Source: an uncultured Peptoniphilaceae bacterium
Lineage (GTDB): Bacteria; Bacillota; Clostridia; Tissierellales; Peptoniphilaceae
Direction: 5' to 3'
Length of the DNA: 64,000 bases
Assembly: GCA_943912255.1 (NCBI GenBank)
Contig: CALTTP010000001.1
Coordinates: forward strand, 1-64,000
Under the pieces are notes generated by a model. That model worked only from the letters and a program-made list of their open reading frames with translations. It had not been told where the DNA came from and did no database searches. The translations under genes were made by a program, and so were the position numbers. Below, piece after piece: positions 53,196 through 62,503 of this stretch (position 1 is its first letter; every line of letters begins with the position of its first letter).

Positions 53196-53229
53196 TCCAA
53201 GGTGGAGGTTTTATCCCCTTGGATTTTTT
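53196..53229 (+). terminator. rho-independent terminator, CWB2 gene
   Basis: TCCAAGG and CCTTGGA pair around 14 bases and end in six T. Confidence 0.8.
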
Positions 53230-53322
53230 GTAGAAAAATCTCCAGTTATTAAATCAAATCTAAAACTCAATTTACATGAGTTAAATAGGCTAATTAAATT
53301 TTGATAAACCAAGGATAGTAAA

Positions 53323-53351
53323 TTGACAAATTCAACTAAATTGCCTAATAT
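53323..53351 (+). promoter_or_regulatory. promoter of the Mrp gene
   Basis: TTGACA (53323-53328), a 17-base spacer and TAATAT (53346-53351) form a strong promoter. ATG 53375 lies about 17 bases after the expected start of transcription, so the leader is short and holds just the RBS GAGGAGG. Confidence 0.75.
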
Positions 53352-53374
53352 TAGAGATATACGAGGAGGAAAAA

Positions 53375-54202
53375 ATGTCTAATTGTAATAGTAATTGTTC
53401 AGGATGTTCACAATCTTGTGGCCAAAGAACAGCGCCTGAAAATTTTAAAATAAATCCCCATGAGACCACAAAAATTGGAAAGATTATCGGAGTAGTATCT
53501 GGTAAAGGGGGAGTAGGAAAATCCCTTGTAACTTCAATGTTGGCTAGTGAAATGGCTAAAAAGGGTTACAAGGTTGGCGTAATGGATGCTGATATAACTG
53601 GCCCAAGTATACCTAAGTATTTTGGAATTAAAGAGAATGCAACAGCTGATGAAGAGGGAAATATTTTTCCAGTAAAATCAGAAAATGGAATAAAGATAAT
53701 TTCCATAAATCTATTATTGGAAAACGAAACGGATCCTGTAGTTTGGAGAGGTCCTGTTGTAGCTGGGGTCATAAAACAGTTTTATCAAGATGTTTTATGG
53801 GAAGAACTAGACTATCTTTTTGTGGATCTTCCACCGGGAACAGGGGATGTGCCATTGACAATATTTCAGTCCTTGCCTATTGATGGCATAGTAGTGGTAA
53901 CTACTCCTAATGAATTAGTTGAAATAATAGTTAAAAAGGCTATTAAAATGGCTAAGTTAATGGGTGTGCAGGTATTAGGTCTAGTAGAGAATATGAGCTA
54001 TTTAAAATGCCCAAGCTGTAGTGAGATAATATCCATTTTTGGAGAGAGCAAGATTGAAAAGATTTCAAAGGAATTAAATATTAGTACATTTTCTAAAGTT
54101 CCCATTGATCCGTCAATCTCCAATGCTACGGAAAAAGGAAAGATTTATTCCATAGAAGAGAGTTATCTCTACGATATTGTAGAAAGAATAGAAGTTCTTT
54201 AA
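53375..54202 (+). CDS. Mrp/NBP35 family iron-sulfur carrier ATPase
   Basis: The 275-residue P-loop protein carries or loads Fe-S clusters. It has an N-terminal Cys group (C4, C8, C11, C15), a deviant Walker A GKGGVGKS (about 43-50), the DLPPGTGD switch (about 150-157) and the cluster-binding CPSC (about 212). Many Mrp proteins lack the N-terminal four-Cys group, so this is the NBP35-like form. It is probably monocistronic. Confidence 0.9.
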   Translation: MSNCNSNCSGCSQSCGQRTAPENFKINPHETTKIGKIIGVVSGKGGVGKSLVTSMLASEMAKKGYKVGVMDADITGPSIPKYFGIKENATADEEGNIFPVKSENGIKIISINLLLENETDPVVWRGPVVAGVIKQFYQDVLWEELDYLFVDLPPGTGDVPLTIFQSLPIDGIVVVTTPNELVEIIVKKAIKMAKLMGVQVLGLVENMSYLKCPSCSEIISIFGESKIEKISKELNISTFSKVPIDPSISNATEKGKIYSIEESYLYDIVERIEVL

Positions 54203-54520
54203 GGGGATGGAAATCCATCTCCTTTATGGAGCTTATTTATAAAATAAGGGTTAAATAATACTTTTTTGTAAAATTTAAAAATAATTTGTTAAAATTTTGC
54301 AATTCATCAATAAAAAAGAGTTGCAATCGTTTGTCATCTATAGTAGAATATAATTGAAAAACAAAAAAGGCAATATCTATTTATCTTATGCCACCTAGTT
54401 TAGTTTATTTGAGTTGTTACATATTTTAAGCGACAGATGTCGCTTAAAATTGTAGTGGAATTATTAACAAATTTAAAAAAAATGTTAATTAATTTGAAGC
54501 GTTAATAAGGAAGGGTTAAT
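54203..54520. other. intergenic before the LysR gene
   Basis: About 318 AT-rich bases without a gene; the only strong feature is the palindrome at 54423-54450. Confidence 0.5.
54423..54450. promoter_or_regulatory. perfect 28-base palindrome upstream of LysR gene
   Basis: ATTTTAAGCGACA and TGTCGCTTAAAAT are perfect 13-base arms separated by GA, 71 bases before ATG 54521. No T run follows, so a DNA operator fits better than a terminator. LysR regulators often bind such sites upstream of their own or target genes. Confidence 0.7.
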
Positions 54521-55417
54521 ATGGATTTTAAACAATTAGAAATATTTGTAGCACTTGTTCAAAACGAGAGCTTCTCTATTGCAGCTAAAGAGTTGGGAAT
54601 TTCTCAGCCTACAGTTAGTTTGCAAATAAAACAATTAGAGGAAGAATTAGATACTGCTCTATTTATAAGATCTACAAGAGAATTAAAAGTGACAGATGCT
54701 GGTATATTACTTTATAAGGAAGCCAAGACTCTACTAACTAAAAGAGATAGAGTAATGGAGAAGTTTGGTGAAAAGAACAAAAATAGGATTGTAGTTGGAG
54801 TTTCAAAAATTCCTGCTTCCTATATATTGCCTAAAATATTATTAGACTATAGGGATATGCATTCAAATATCTCTGTAATAATCAAGGAAACAAATAGTGT
54901 TCAAACCATTAAGAAAGTCTCTGACTATTTAGTGGATTTAGGAATAGTAGGAATGGAAAAGGCAGATGAAAATTGTGATTTTGCTCCAATTTTTGAAGAT
55001 GAATTTGTGTTTATCTGCCCTAATAACGAATACTATAGAAAACTTAAAGAATCTAATCCTAAGGTGTCAGATTTAGTGAAAGAGCCTTTTATATCAAGGG
55101 AGCAAGGTTCAGGAATTAGAAATAAGATGGATGCAATTGCAAAAGAAGTGGGAGTTAGCCATGAAGAACTAGATGTAGTTTTAACAGTTAACGACGATAT
55201 GTTAGTAAAGAAACTAGTTCAAATGGGAGTTGGAACCTCTTTCTTCTCAAAGGTAGCTGTAGAAGATATGATAGAGAATGGTTCGATTTTGGCTATACCT
55301 ATTACTGAAAGCAAGGAAAGATTTAGAAATCTTTATGCTTGTTGGAATAAAAAGGTAACACTTCCAAAACATGTAAGTGACTTTTTAGATTTAGTTTTAA
55401 AAAGTGGAGAAAAATAG
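54521..55417 (+). CDS. LysR family regulator, selenium-metabolism type
   Basis: The 298-residue regulator has the LysR N-terminal winged helix (FVALVQNESFSIAAKELGISQPTVS in residues 8-32, QIKQLEEELDTALF) and a two-lobed effector domain (VVGVSKIPASYILPKIL onward). Sequence style is that of the LysR group linked to selenium metabolism in clostridia, but this is by memory only. AAGGAAGGG lies before the ATG. The genes around it (yedF run, FNT channel) are possible targets. Confidence 0.8.
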   Translation: MDFKQLEIFVALVQNESFSIAAKELGISQPTVSLQIKQLEEELDTALFIRSTRELKVTDAGILLYKEAKTLLTKRDRVMEKFGEKNKNRIVVGVSKIPASYILPKILLDYRDMHSNISVIIKETNSVQTIKKVSDYLVDLGIVGMEKADENCDFAPIFEDEFVFICPNNEYYRKLKESNPKVSDLVKEPFISREQGSGIRNKMDAIAKEVGVSHEELDVVLTVNDDMLVKKLVQMGVGTSFFSKVAVEDMIENGSILAIPITESKERFRNLYACWNKKVTLPKHVSDFLDLVLKSGEK

Positions 55418-55763
55418 TTAAATACAGATGATTTTTGTTTTTAAGGGTAATATTAAAAAGCACTTATCAAGGTAAAAGGCCTATATTGATAAGTGCTTTT
55501 TATGGTGTTTAATATTATACTTATGTTAAAAGACTCTTTAATCTAAGTAGGGTAAAGGAATTAAGCTTTAAAAGTTTCGATCTTTAAATGAAACTAAGTA
55601 TATTTTAATCTTTAGTCTTGCTATGATGAAGGTTAATGTAGAAAAATGAAAAAAAATATGTTACCATATAATTAATAGAGGCTTTACGAGACTTTTCTCT
55701 CTATATAAAATTAATAGGTTTTATGAAAAGGTTATTACAAAGATATTAATAGGAGGGATTATA
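55418..55763. other. intergenic with terminator
   Basis: No gene. It has a terminator at its left end and a possible -10 TATAAT (55667-55672) for the channel gene, without a clear -35. Confidence 0.5.
55455..55501 (+). terminator. rho-independent terminator, LysR gene
   Basis: AAAAAGCACTTATCAA and TTGATAAGTGCTTTTT form a perfect 16-pair stem around a 15-base loop. It works on both strands. Confidence 0.85.
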
Positions 55764-56528
55764 ATGGGAAGCAATTTAAACAGTCCTTTGGAAATTACTG
55801 AGGCACAGAAGAATATTGCCGTAACCAAAGCACATAATCCTGTTATTAAGACTTTTATGATGGGTATAATGGCAGGGGTTTTTATAGCTATTGGGGGAGC
55901 GGCATCCACCATGGTAAACATTGTTGGAAAAGGATTGTCTCCCCTTGCTACAAAGTTACTGGGAAGTGGTATCTTCACCATAGGGATTGTATCTGTGGTC
56001 CTTGCAGGAGCAGAACTCTTCACAGGTAATATTTTAATGTCCATTGGTGCTTTTTCAAAGGATATATCATTTAAGGAGCTTTTAGGAAATTGGGTAAAAG
56101 TTTGGTTTTTTAATTTATTGGGTTCAATTCTTTTTGCAGGGATAATAACGTTTACACGGATTTTTGAAGAAAGTGGTCCAGAAGTCTTTGGAAAATTGGC
56201 CAATGCTAAAGCCACAATGGATTTGTCCACCGCATTTTTTAGAGGCGTAGGATGTAATCTATTGGTTTGTCTTTCTGTATGGACTTCTACTGCTGGCAAA
56301 GACGGTATTTCAAAGTTTTTCTTAGCGGCTTTTCCTGTGGCAGTATTTGTATTTTTTGGATTTGAGCACTGCGTTGCAAATATGTATTATTTTCCACAAG
56401 CCTTGTTCTTAGGTGCCAATATACCAATAGGAGCTATTATATTAAGACTTTTAGTTGTAACTCTAGGAAATATTGTAGGAGGATTATTAATATCCATTCC
56501 ATATTATTTCACCTATGGCAGGAAGTAG
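55764..56528 (+). CDS. formate/nitrite transporter family channel
   Basis: The 254-residue protein has six membrane segments and FNT marks: MAGVFIAIGGAASTMVN, AGAELFTGNILM (with the conserved loop Asn), WVKVWFFNLLGS, GVGCNLLVCLSVW and EHCVANMYYFP, which includes the pore His. Substrate could be formate, nitrite or another small anion. TAGGAGGG precedes the ATG. It stands alone between terminators. Confidence 0.9.
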   Translation: MGSNLNSPLEITEAQKNIAVTKAHNPVIKTFMMGIMAGVFIAIGGAASTMVNIVGKGLSPLATKLLGSGIFTIGIVSVVLAGAELFTGNILMSIGAFSKDISFKELLGNWVKVWFFNLLGSILFAGIITFTRIFEESGPEVFGKLANAKATMDLSTAFFRGVGCNLLVCLSVWTSTAGKDGISKFFLAAFPVAVFVFFGFEHCVANMYYFPQALFLGANIPIGAIILRLLVVTLGNIVGGLLISIPYYFTYGRK

Positions 56529-56651
56529 GGGTAGGGTAGTAAATAGTATTAAAAAATCTATTTGCTACCTTTTTAATTTGAAATTCGCATATAGGTTTAA
56601 TTAAAAAATTATGATTTGATTTAAAATAAGAAGTAAAGGATTATGGATAAT

Positions 56652-56687
56652 AAAAAAAGAGCACTCAAATTGTTATTTTGAGTGCTC
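56652..56687 (-). terminator. rho-independent terminator, superoxide reductase
   Basis: GAGCACTCAAA and TTTGAGTGCTC pair perfectly; on the minus strand the stem is followed by TTTTTTT. Confidence 0.88.
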
Positions 56688-56710
56688 CATATTAAGTTAC
56701 GATACAAAAA

Positions 56711-57088
56711 TTAACCTTCTACGTTTATATCTACTTCAGAAGTCCAAAGTCCATGGATATTGCAGTATGAAGTGGAAATCAATTTACCACCATTGGTTAA
56801 TTTAACCTTAGTAGTAATCTTAGGTTCTGTGAAAGCATCTCCTTCACCATGAGCTGCAAATCTATATTCTCCAAGCTCTACTGCTTGTTTAGAATCATTG
56901 GCTAAGTAGTATAGTTTTATCCAAACTATATGGTGCTCCATAGTGTTAGGGTGTGCGATTTCTTTACCTACAGCAACTTCTACTTCAAATTCTTCTTCTT
57001 TTTTAACTGTTTCTGGTGCAGTGATTACAGGAACGTGTTTTTCGTTCTTCCAATCTGCTGTTTGAAATAATTCTGTTATTTTACTCAT
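56711..57088 (-). CDS. superoxide reductase (class II desulfoferrodoxin, neelaredoxin)
   Basis: This enzyme reduces superoxide to peroxide without making O2. From the ATG at 57088, behind GAGGAGG, the product has 125 residues. It keeps Glu16-Lys17-His18 (the catalytic lysine loop), His46 and His52 region (AHPNTMEHH), and the Cys and His of CNIHGLW near the C-terminus. The desulforedoxin Cys4 domain is absent, so it is the one-iron type. It works with rubrerythrin at 47597 in the same defence line. Confidence 0.92.
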   Translation of the reverse strand: MSKITELFQTADWKNEKHVPVITAPETVKKEEEFEVEVAVGKEIAHPNTMEHHIVWIKLYYLANDSKQAVELGEYRFAAHGEGDAFTEPKITTKVKLTNGGKLISTSYCNIHGLWTSEVDINVEG

Positions 57089-57418
57089 AATTTTCCTCCT
57101 CATATTTTTATTGCTACCATTGATATATATACCACTCTTTTATTTGTTTAAACAGAATTGCAAATCTATTTCCTGCTCTAATTTTGATTTGAGACTATGC
57201 TTTTGCATATTTAAACTATAAAATTGAAGTTAAAAGGATGTTAATGCTTGTATAAGGCCTTGACATAATGATAAAATTTTCTATAATTTTAAATAAAAAG
57301 AAGAATAAAATGTTTTCCTTTCCCTTTTTTCTGTCTAATTTGAATAAAACACAAGCTTTGACTGTAAATTATTCATTCTATAGGTTATAATTTAGTATAG
57401 GAGTGTGAAAATAAATTC
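57089..57418. other. divergent promoter region
   Basis: About 330 bases between the leftward superoxide reductase and the rightward methyltransferase. TTGACT (57358-57363) and TATAAT (57386-57391) are present but 22 bases apart. A TATATATA on the minus strand near 57125 might serve the reductase. No structure beyond this. Confidence 0.45.
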
Positions 57419-58561
57419 ATGAATGGCAAAGTATATAAGTTAATAGTCACTACGGCCTTTGGTTTGGAAGCTGTTGTAAAAAGAGAGCTAAAAGACTTAG
57501 GTTATGATGATTTAAAAGTGGATGACGGAAAGATTGAACTGGAAGGCGATGCAAAAGACATAGCTATACTGAATATGAAACTTCGCTGTGCTGAAAGAGT
57601 TCTAATAAAGGTGGGAGAATTTAAGGCTCTAACTTTTGAAGAATTATTTGATAGGACTTATGATTTGCCATGGGAGAATTTTATTACTGTTGATGGGGAA
57701 TTTCCAGTAGAGGGAAAGTCTTTAAAATCAAAATTATTTTCTATTTCCGATTGTCAAGCCATATGCAAGAAGGCTATTGTGGAGAAATTGAAATCCATAT
57801 ACAAAAAGGATTGGTTTGATGAAAATGGGCCTTTGTTTAAAATTGAAGTAAGTTTACTAAAGGACATTGCAACTTTGACTTTGGATACTTCAGGACAGGG
57901 ACTTCATAAAAGGGGATATCGAGACAGAGCAGGGGATGCTCCTTTAAAGGAAACCCTAGCTGCAGCAATGATTTTACTTTCTTACTGGAATCCTTCTAGA
58001 ACCCTATATGATCCTTTTTGTGGATCTGGAACTATCCTTATTGAAGCTGCAATGATAGGAAAAAACATTGCTCCAGGTATTGACAGGGACTTTGTTTCTC
58101 AAACCTGGCCCTATGTAGGACAAGATATCTATAAAGAGATAAGGATGAAATGTCTTAGTGAAATCAATCATGATGTAAAATTGGATTTACTAGGATCGGA
58201 TATTGATAAAAGGTCAATACTTAGAGCTAGGGACAATGCTGAAAATATTGGAGTAAGGGAAGATATCCAGTTTTTCATGAAGGATATGAGAGATGTAGAC
58301 TTAAAAGACAATTATGGCGTTGTTGTTACAAACCCTCCCTATGGAGAGAGGTTAGGAGATAAAGAGGAAGTTGAAAGACTTTACAGAGATTTCGCAAAGA
58401 AGTTTAAAAACTTTGATACCTGGTCAATTTATTTAATTACCAGTTATGAAAACTTTGAAAGGCTTGTTGGCAAGAAGGCCGATAGAAAAAGAAAACTCTA
58501 TAATGGAAGGATAAAAGTGGACTACTATCAATACTATGGTCCAAGACCTCCTAGGGGATAG
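57419..58561 (+). CDS. THUMP-domain class I RNA methyltransferase (RlmL/YpsC-like)
   Basis: The 380-residue protein has a THUMP RNA-binding region (about 50-160) and a Rossmann methyltransferase domain. The latter has DPFCGSGTILIEAA (about 200-213), GSDIDKRS and the catalytic NPPYGER (about 307-313). It corresponds to the N-terminal half of E. coli RlmL, which makes m2G2445 of 23S rRNA. No strong RBS is seen; GGAGTGTG lies about 12 bases upstream. Eight bases separate it from the phosphatase gene. Confidence 0.88.
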   Translation: MNGKVYKLIVTTAFGLEAVVKRELKDLGYDDLKVDDGKIELEGDAKDIAILNMKLRCAERVLIKVGEFKALTFEELFDRTYDLPWENFITVDGEFPVEGKSLKSKLFSISDCQAICKKAIVEKLKSIYKKDWFDENGPLFKIEVSLLKDIATLTLDTSGQGLHKRGYRDRAGDAPLKETLAAAMILLSYWNPSRTLYDPFCGSGTILIEAAMIGKNIAPGIDRDFVSQTWPYVGQDIYKEIRMKCLSEINHDVKLDLLGSDIDKRSILRARDNAENIGVREDIQFFMKDMRDVDLKDNYGVVVTNPPYGERLGDKEEVERLYRDFAKKFKNFDTWSIYLITSYENFERLVGKKADRKRKLYNGRIKVDYYQYYGPRPPRG

Positions 58562-58569
58562 GTGAATAT

Positions 58570-59691
58570 ATGTTAAGAAGATTAGAATCTATTTTTTCTG
58601 TTGAAAAATTAAAGGTATTTAATTATCTTTCAGATTGGGTAAGAATAATAGATACTGAGGGAAAAGTTCTCTTCCAAAATTCTGAAATGACTGAAAAAGT
58701 TGGAGATCAGGTGGGAGAGAATAGCCTTGAAAATTTACAAGAAAATAATGTAATCCCAGGAACTTCCATTGAGGAATTCTATGAGAAGGACCAACTTACT
58801 AAGACTTTGACCATAGGGTCTGAGGAGTTTTTAGTTAGAAGTTCTATAATCTATGAAGATGAGGAAGCCCTTGCCATAATCGAAACCTTTAGAAATATCA
58901 CTATTGAATCTATAGCTATAAAACGATATGAAGATATTGCAAAGAAAACTCAAAAGGAATTAAATGATGCCAGGGTAATTCAAAATTCCCTTCTTCCAGA
59001 TAAGGGAAACCATAGAGGTTTAGAAGTTATGTATAAGTATATACCTTCAGCCTATCTTTCTGGAGATATGTTTGATGTGATACCCATTGATGAAAATAAA
59101 ACTGCTATCTATATTGCAGATGTTGTAGCCCATGGGATTTCTGCTTCCATATTGACAATGTTTGTTCGTCAGTCAGTTAGATATCACCTTGCAAGAAGTA
59201 GAATTACAGGTTTTACACCGGATATAGTGTTAAGGTCACTGATACGCAGGTTCGCAGAGCTTAATTTGGAAGATAGTAAGTACTTTACGATTTTTTATGG
59301 TGTGTTTGATAAGGAGGCTGGAACTTTTCAATATGCCAATGCAGGGCATAACGCTATTCCGTTGAAGATAAATCGAGATGGAAAGGTTGAAAAGTTAATG
59401 GGAACAGGACTTCCCATATCTTTGATAACCTCTAAGGGAAATTATTCGGAAAGTGAAATAGATTTAGAAATCGGAGAAAAAATCTTATTTTACACTGATG
59501 GTATAACTGAAACCAAGGACTATTTCGGAGAGTTTTATGGAACGGAAAGACTGATAAAACTGGTTTCAAACAATTATCCTAATGTATTGGACAGAATAGT
59601 AAATGAAGTCTCTACCTATAGATGGGGTAGACAGGAAGATGACATTGCATTATTATTTGTTGAAAGAAAAGAGGATATAAATGGGAATTAA
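58570..59691 (+). CDS. PAS and SpoIIE/RsbU-type serine phosphatase
   Basis: The 373-residue protein has an N-terminal PAS-like sensor (about 10-115), a short coiled helix (KKTQKELNDARVIQNSLLP) and a PP2C-like SpoIIE phosphatase domain (about 155-370) with SGDMFDVIPI, YIADVVAHG, YANAGHNAIPL and FYTDGITETKD, which include the metal-binding Asp residues. It should dephosphorylate an anti-sigma antagonist. No such partner lies in the window. GGTGAATAT precedes the ATG. It overlaps pgi by 11 bases. Confidence 0.87.
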   Translation: MLRRLESIFSVEKLKVFNYLSDWVRIIDTEGKVLFQNSEMTEKVGDQVGENSLENLQENNVIPGTSIEEFYEKDQLTKTLTIGSEEFLVRSSIIYEDEEALAIIETFRNITIESIAIKRYEDIAKKTQKELNDARVIQNSLLPDKGNHRGLEVMYKYIPSAYLSGDMFDVIPIDENKTAIYIADVVAHGISASILTMFVRQSVRYHLARSRITGFTPDIVLRSLIRRFAELNLEDSKYFTIFYGVFDKEAGTFQYANAGHNAIPLKINRDGKVEKLMGTGLPISLITSKGNYSESEIDLEIGEKILFYTDGITETKDYFGEFYGTERLIKLVSNNYPNVLDRIVNEVSTYRWGRQEDDIALLFVERKEDINGN

Positions 59692-60964
59692 ATTTGACTT
59701 TAGCGAAGGTTACAATTTACAGAGTTTAGAAAAACATTTTAAGATTGGTGAAGAAAATTTAAAGAAAGTTCTAGAGGGATCTGGGGAGGGGGCGGATTTT
59801 CTAGGTTGGGTATCCCTTCCAGAGGATTTTTCAAAAGACGAACTTTTAAAGATTAAAGATGCTGCAAAAAAAATCAGGGAGAAGTCTAAGTACCTTGTAG
59901 TCATTGGAATTGGTGGAAGTTATTTAGGAACAAAAGCTGTAGAAAACTCCCTTAAGGAATATTTTGAAGATTCAGAAGAATTTAAATTAATCTATGCAGG
60001 GCATCATCTCAGCTCTTCCTATATCTATGAATTGGTCGATTTTCTAAAGGACGAGGATTATTGTATCAATGTTATCTCTAAATCTGGAACAACCACAGAA
60101 CCGGCTATTGCCTTTAGAATTCTTAAACAAGAACTAGAGGAAAAATATGGTGAAGATTCTAAAAATAGAATTTTTGTAACCACTGACAAGGTAAGAGGAG
60201 CCTTGAAAAAATTGGCCGATAAGGAAGGCTATGAGACCTTTGTAGTTCCTGATGATGTAGGAGGAAGGTTCTCAGTACTTACTCCCGTAGGTCTTTTACC
60301 ACTAGCTGCAAAGGGCATAGATATAGAAAAGTTATTGGAAGGTGCAAAGAATTCTAAAACTAGATTTACTAAATTAGATGGGGATTCTAATCCTGCTATT
60401 CAATATGCTTTAATCAGAAATCTTTTGTTCAATGAAGGGAAAGATATTGAAATTCTAGTTAATTATGAACCATCCCTATCCTATATTGCCGATTGGTGGA
60501 AACAGCTTTTTGGAGAGTCTGAAGGAAAGGATGGAAAGGGAATCTATCCAGCATCGGTAAACTTCACAACGGATTTACATTCTATGGGACAATTGATCCA
60601 GGAAGGTAAGAGAAATATTTTTGAAACCGTTCTTGAAGTGGAAAATCCTCATTATGATTTAAAAGTGCCAGAAGATAAAGAAAATCTTGATGGTCTTAAC
60701 TACTTAAAGGATAAGACTGTGGATTTTGTAAATAAACAAGCAATTGCTGGAACAAGAAAGGCCCATATAAAGGGTAATGTTCCAAATATAAAGATTACTA
60801 TGGAGAAAGTAGATGAAGAAAATCTTGGGGAACTTATTTACTTCTTTGAAATCGCCGTAAGTATTTCAGGATATCTTTTAGGAGTAAATCCTTTCAATCA
60901 ACCAGGGGTTGAAGAATATAAAAGTCAAATGTTCAAGTTGCTTGGTAAACCTGGTGTTAATTAG
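59681..60964 (+). CDS. pgi: glucose-6-phosphate isomerase
   Basis: This enzyme interconverts glucose-6-phosphate and fructose-6-phosphate in glycolysis. The 427-residue protein shows GIGGSYLGTKA (about 77-87), the signature ISKSGTTTEP (about 133-142), and downstream DWWKQLFGESEGK and FNQPGVE. Length fits the short bacterial type (about 430-450). It begins inside the phosphatase gene, so the two are translationally coupled. Confidence 0.93.
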   Translation: MGIKFDFSEGYNLQSLEKHFKIGEENLKKVLEGSGEGADFLGWVSLPEDFSKDELLKIKDAAKKIREKSKYLVVIGIGGSYLGTKAVENSLKEYFEDSEEFKLIYAGHHLSSSYIYELVDFLKDEDYCINVISKSGTTTEPAIAFRILKQELEEKYGEDSKNRIFVTTDKVRGALKKLADKEGYETFVVPDDVGGRFSVLTPVGLLPLAAKGIDIEKLLEGAKNSKTRFTKLDGDSNPAIQYALIRNLLFNEGKDIEILVNYEPSLSYIADWWKQLFGESEGKDGKGIYPASVNFTTDLHSMGQLIQEGKRNIFETVLEVENPHYDLKVPEDKENLDGLNYLKDKTVDFVNKQAIAGTRKAHIKGNVPNIKITMEKVDEENLGELIYFFEIAVSISGYLLGVNPFNQPGVEEYKSQMFKLLGKPGVN

Positions 60965-60975
60965 GAGGTGTGGGA

Positions 60976-61503
60976 ATGGTAGTAAAAGAGTACTTAGAAG
61001 GTTTTCTTTCTGAAATTTTATATAGAAAGAAAAAGACCTTATCTAACTTTTTGTTATGGTATGTAGGTTATGGCCTTGCTATTGGGATTATATCCATTAT
61101 AGGTCTAAAGATCATAGGAATTCACCATTATGGTCTTAAGGGAATTTTATTGGGAATTTTTAGTTTAATACCTTTTTTAGGCACTGGAATAGTTTTTATT
61201 CCCTGGGTTATTGCAAGGATTATAACAGGTGAAAGCTTTTTAGCAAGTCAATTGGCAATCGTATATATTATTCTATGCATATTAAAAGAGATAGTCTTTC
61301 CATTTTTAATAGGAAAGAAGTTCAATATTAGACCAATTATTATAGGTCTAATCTTTTTAATCTGCTATATGATTGGTAAGGAACCAGGAGCTATTGTAGC
61401 ATGCTTTTTAATATTTATTATGACCAGTTTATTTGATGCTATGGATATTCAATCCTTCTATAGAAAGAATAAATCTAGAATGCGAAGAAAGTATCAAAGA
61501 TAG
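60976..61503 (+). CDS. AI-2E/DUF20-like membrane protein, half-length
   Basis: The product has 175 residues from ATG 60976 (RBS AGGAGG at 60963-60968; GTG 60970 is too close to it). It has four or five membrane segments. The stretch FSLIPFLGTGIVFIPW through EIVFPFLIGKKFNIRPIIIGL strongly resembles the C-terminal half of AI-2E family transporters, which are about 350 residues long. The family's N-terminal half is not present. It may be a trimmed functional form or a remnant with an intact frame. Confidence 0.6.
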   Translation: MVVKEYLEGFLSEILYRKKKTLSNFLLWYVGYGLAIGIISIIGLKIIGIHHYGLKGILLGIFSLIPFLGTGIVFIPWVIARIITGESFLASQLAIVYIILCILKEIVFPFLIGKKFNIRPIIIGLIFLICYMIGKEPGAIVACFLIFIMTSLFDAMDIQSFYRKNKSRMRRKYQR

Positions 61504-61593
61504 GTCTAGCTTAATTATCTTGACAGATAAGTAGAATTAAAAACATGTTTAACTTTTTATTATTAAAAAAATTCAAGAATTATAAATTAACAT

Positions 61594-61629
61594 TCCCTCT
61601 TTAGTTAAAAAAATAAAGAGGGAGTTTTT
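61594..61629 (+). terminator. rho-independent terminator, rlmL-pgi run
   Basis: TCCCTCTTTA and TAAAGAGGGA pair perfectly around a ten-base A/T loop and run into GTTTTTC. Confidence 0.85.
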
Positions 61630-61705
61630 CTTTAGGTCTTGGATTTTAAGGAGATTTTATCCGAATTATGTTACACTTAAGTATAGTAATTAATTAGGAG
61701 GTCTT

Positions 61706-62503
61706 ATGATAGATTTACACAATCATAGTGTCTTTTCCATGGATAGCAATACCCCTATGGAGGACAATATTAAAACTGCCATAGATAAAAATCTTAAATA
61801 CTTGTCCATTACTGACCATATGGAAATAATGAAGAGTACTGATAAGTACTGGGAGAGTTTAGATGCTCCTGGGTATTTTGAAGAGTTTAATAGATTGAAA
61901 GATAAATATAAAGATAAAATTAACCTTCTAGCAGGTGTTGAAGTTGGAATTCAAGAGACTACTGCAGCTATTGTAGACGATTTTGTAAAGGAATTTGAAT
62001 ATGACTTTGTAATAGGATCCATACATTGCCTCTTTGAAAAAGATCTATATGCTGGTGGATACTATGAGAAGTTGAAACCTGAAGAGTTATATAAGATCTA
62101 CTATGAAGAGATGTATAAAAGTGTAAAGGCTATGAAAAACTTCGATGTATTGGGACATATAGACTATATTGACCGTTATCTAGACAACTATTTTGACGTT
62201 CCAGACCAAGATGAAAATAAGGAAGTAATCATAGAAATATTAAAAGAATTGATTAATAGCAACAGAGGAATAGAGATTAATACAGGAGGATTTAGAAAGG
62301 GATTACCCTACCTTCACCCTCACAGAAAGATTTTATCCTGGTATCGAGAACTTGGTGGTGAAATTGTAACCATAGGATCTGATGCCCATAAGAGCTATGA
62401 TATTGGATATAAAAATGAAAAGGCAATGGAATATTTAAAGTCCTTTGGTTTTTCTGGGGTATATGTATTTGAAAATCGAAAGCCAAGAAAGTTGGAATTT
62501 TAA
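61706..62503 (+). CDS. PHP domain phosphoesterase (histidinol-phosphatase-like)
   Basis: The 265-residue PHP metallo-phosphoesterase has DLHNHSVFS (metal site I, residues 3-11), ITDHMEI (about 36), AGVEVGI, IGSIHC, GHIDYIDR and IGSDAHKS (about 226). This is the histidinol-phosphatase HisJ/HisK type, though no his genes are nearby, so another phosphomonoester may be the substrate. TAGGAGG precedes the ATG. The stop overlaps the asparaginase start by one base. Confidence 0.85.
   Translation: MIDLHNHSVFSMDSNTPMEDNIKTAIDKNLKYLSITDHMEIMKSTDKYWESLDAPGYFEEFNRLKDKYKDKINLLAGVEVGIQETTAAIVDDFVKEFEYDFVIGSIHCLFEKDLYAGGYYEKLKPEELYKIYYEEMYKSVKAMKNFDVLGHIDYIDRYLDNYFDVPDQDENKEVIIEILKELINSNRGIEINTGGFRKGLPYLHPHRKILSWYRELGGEIVTIGSDAHKSYDIGYKNEKAMEYLKSFGFSGVYVFENRKPRKLEF

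Noticed and set aside
55721..56299. 192-codon minus-strand frame
   Set aside because: Complement of the formate/nitrite channel gene; no RBS and low-complexity translation.
57358..57391. TTGACT and TATAAT as the RlmL gene promoter
   Set aside because: The spacing is 22 bases, too long for a standard promoter.
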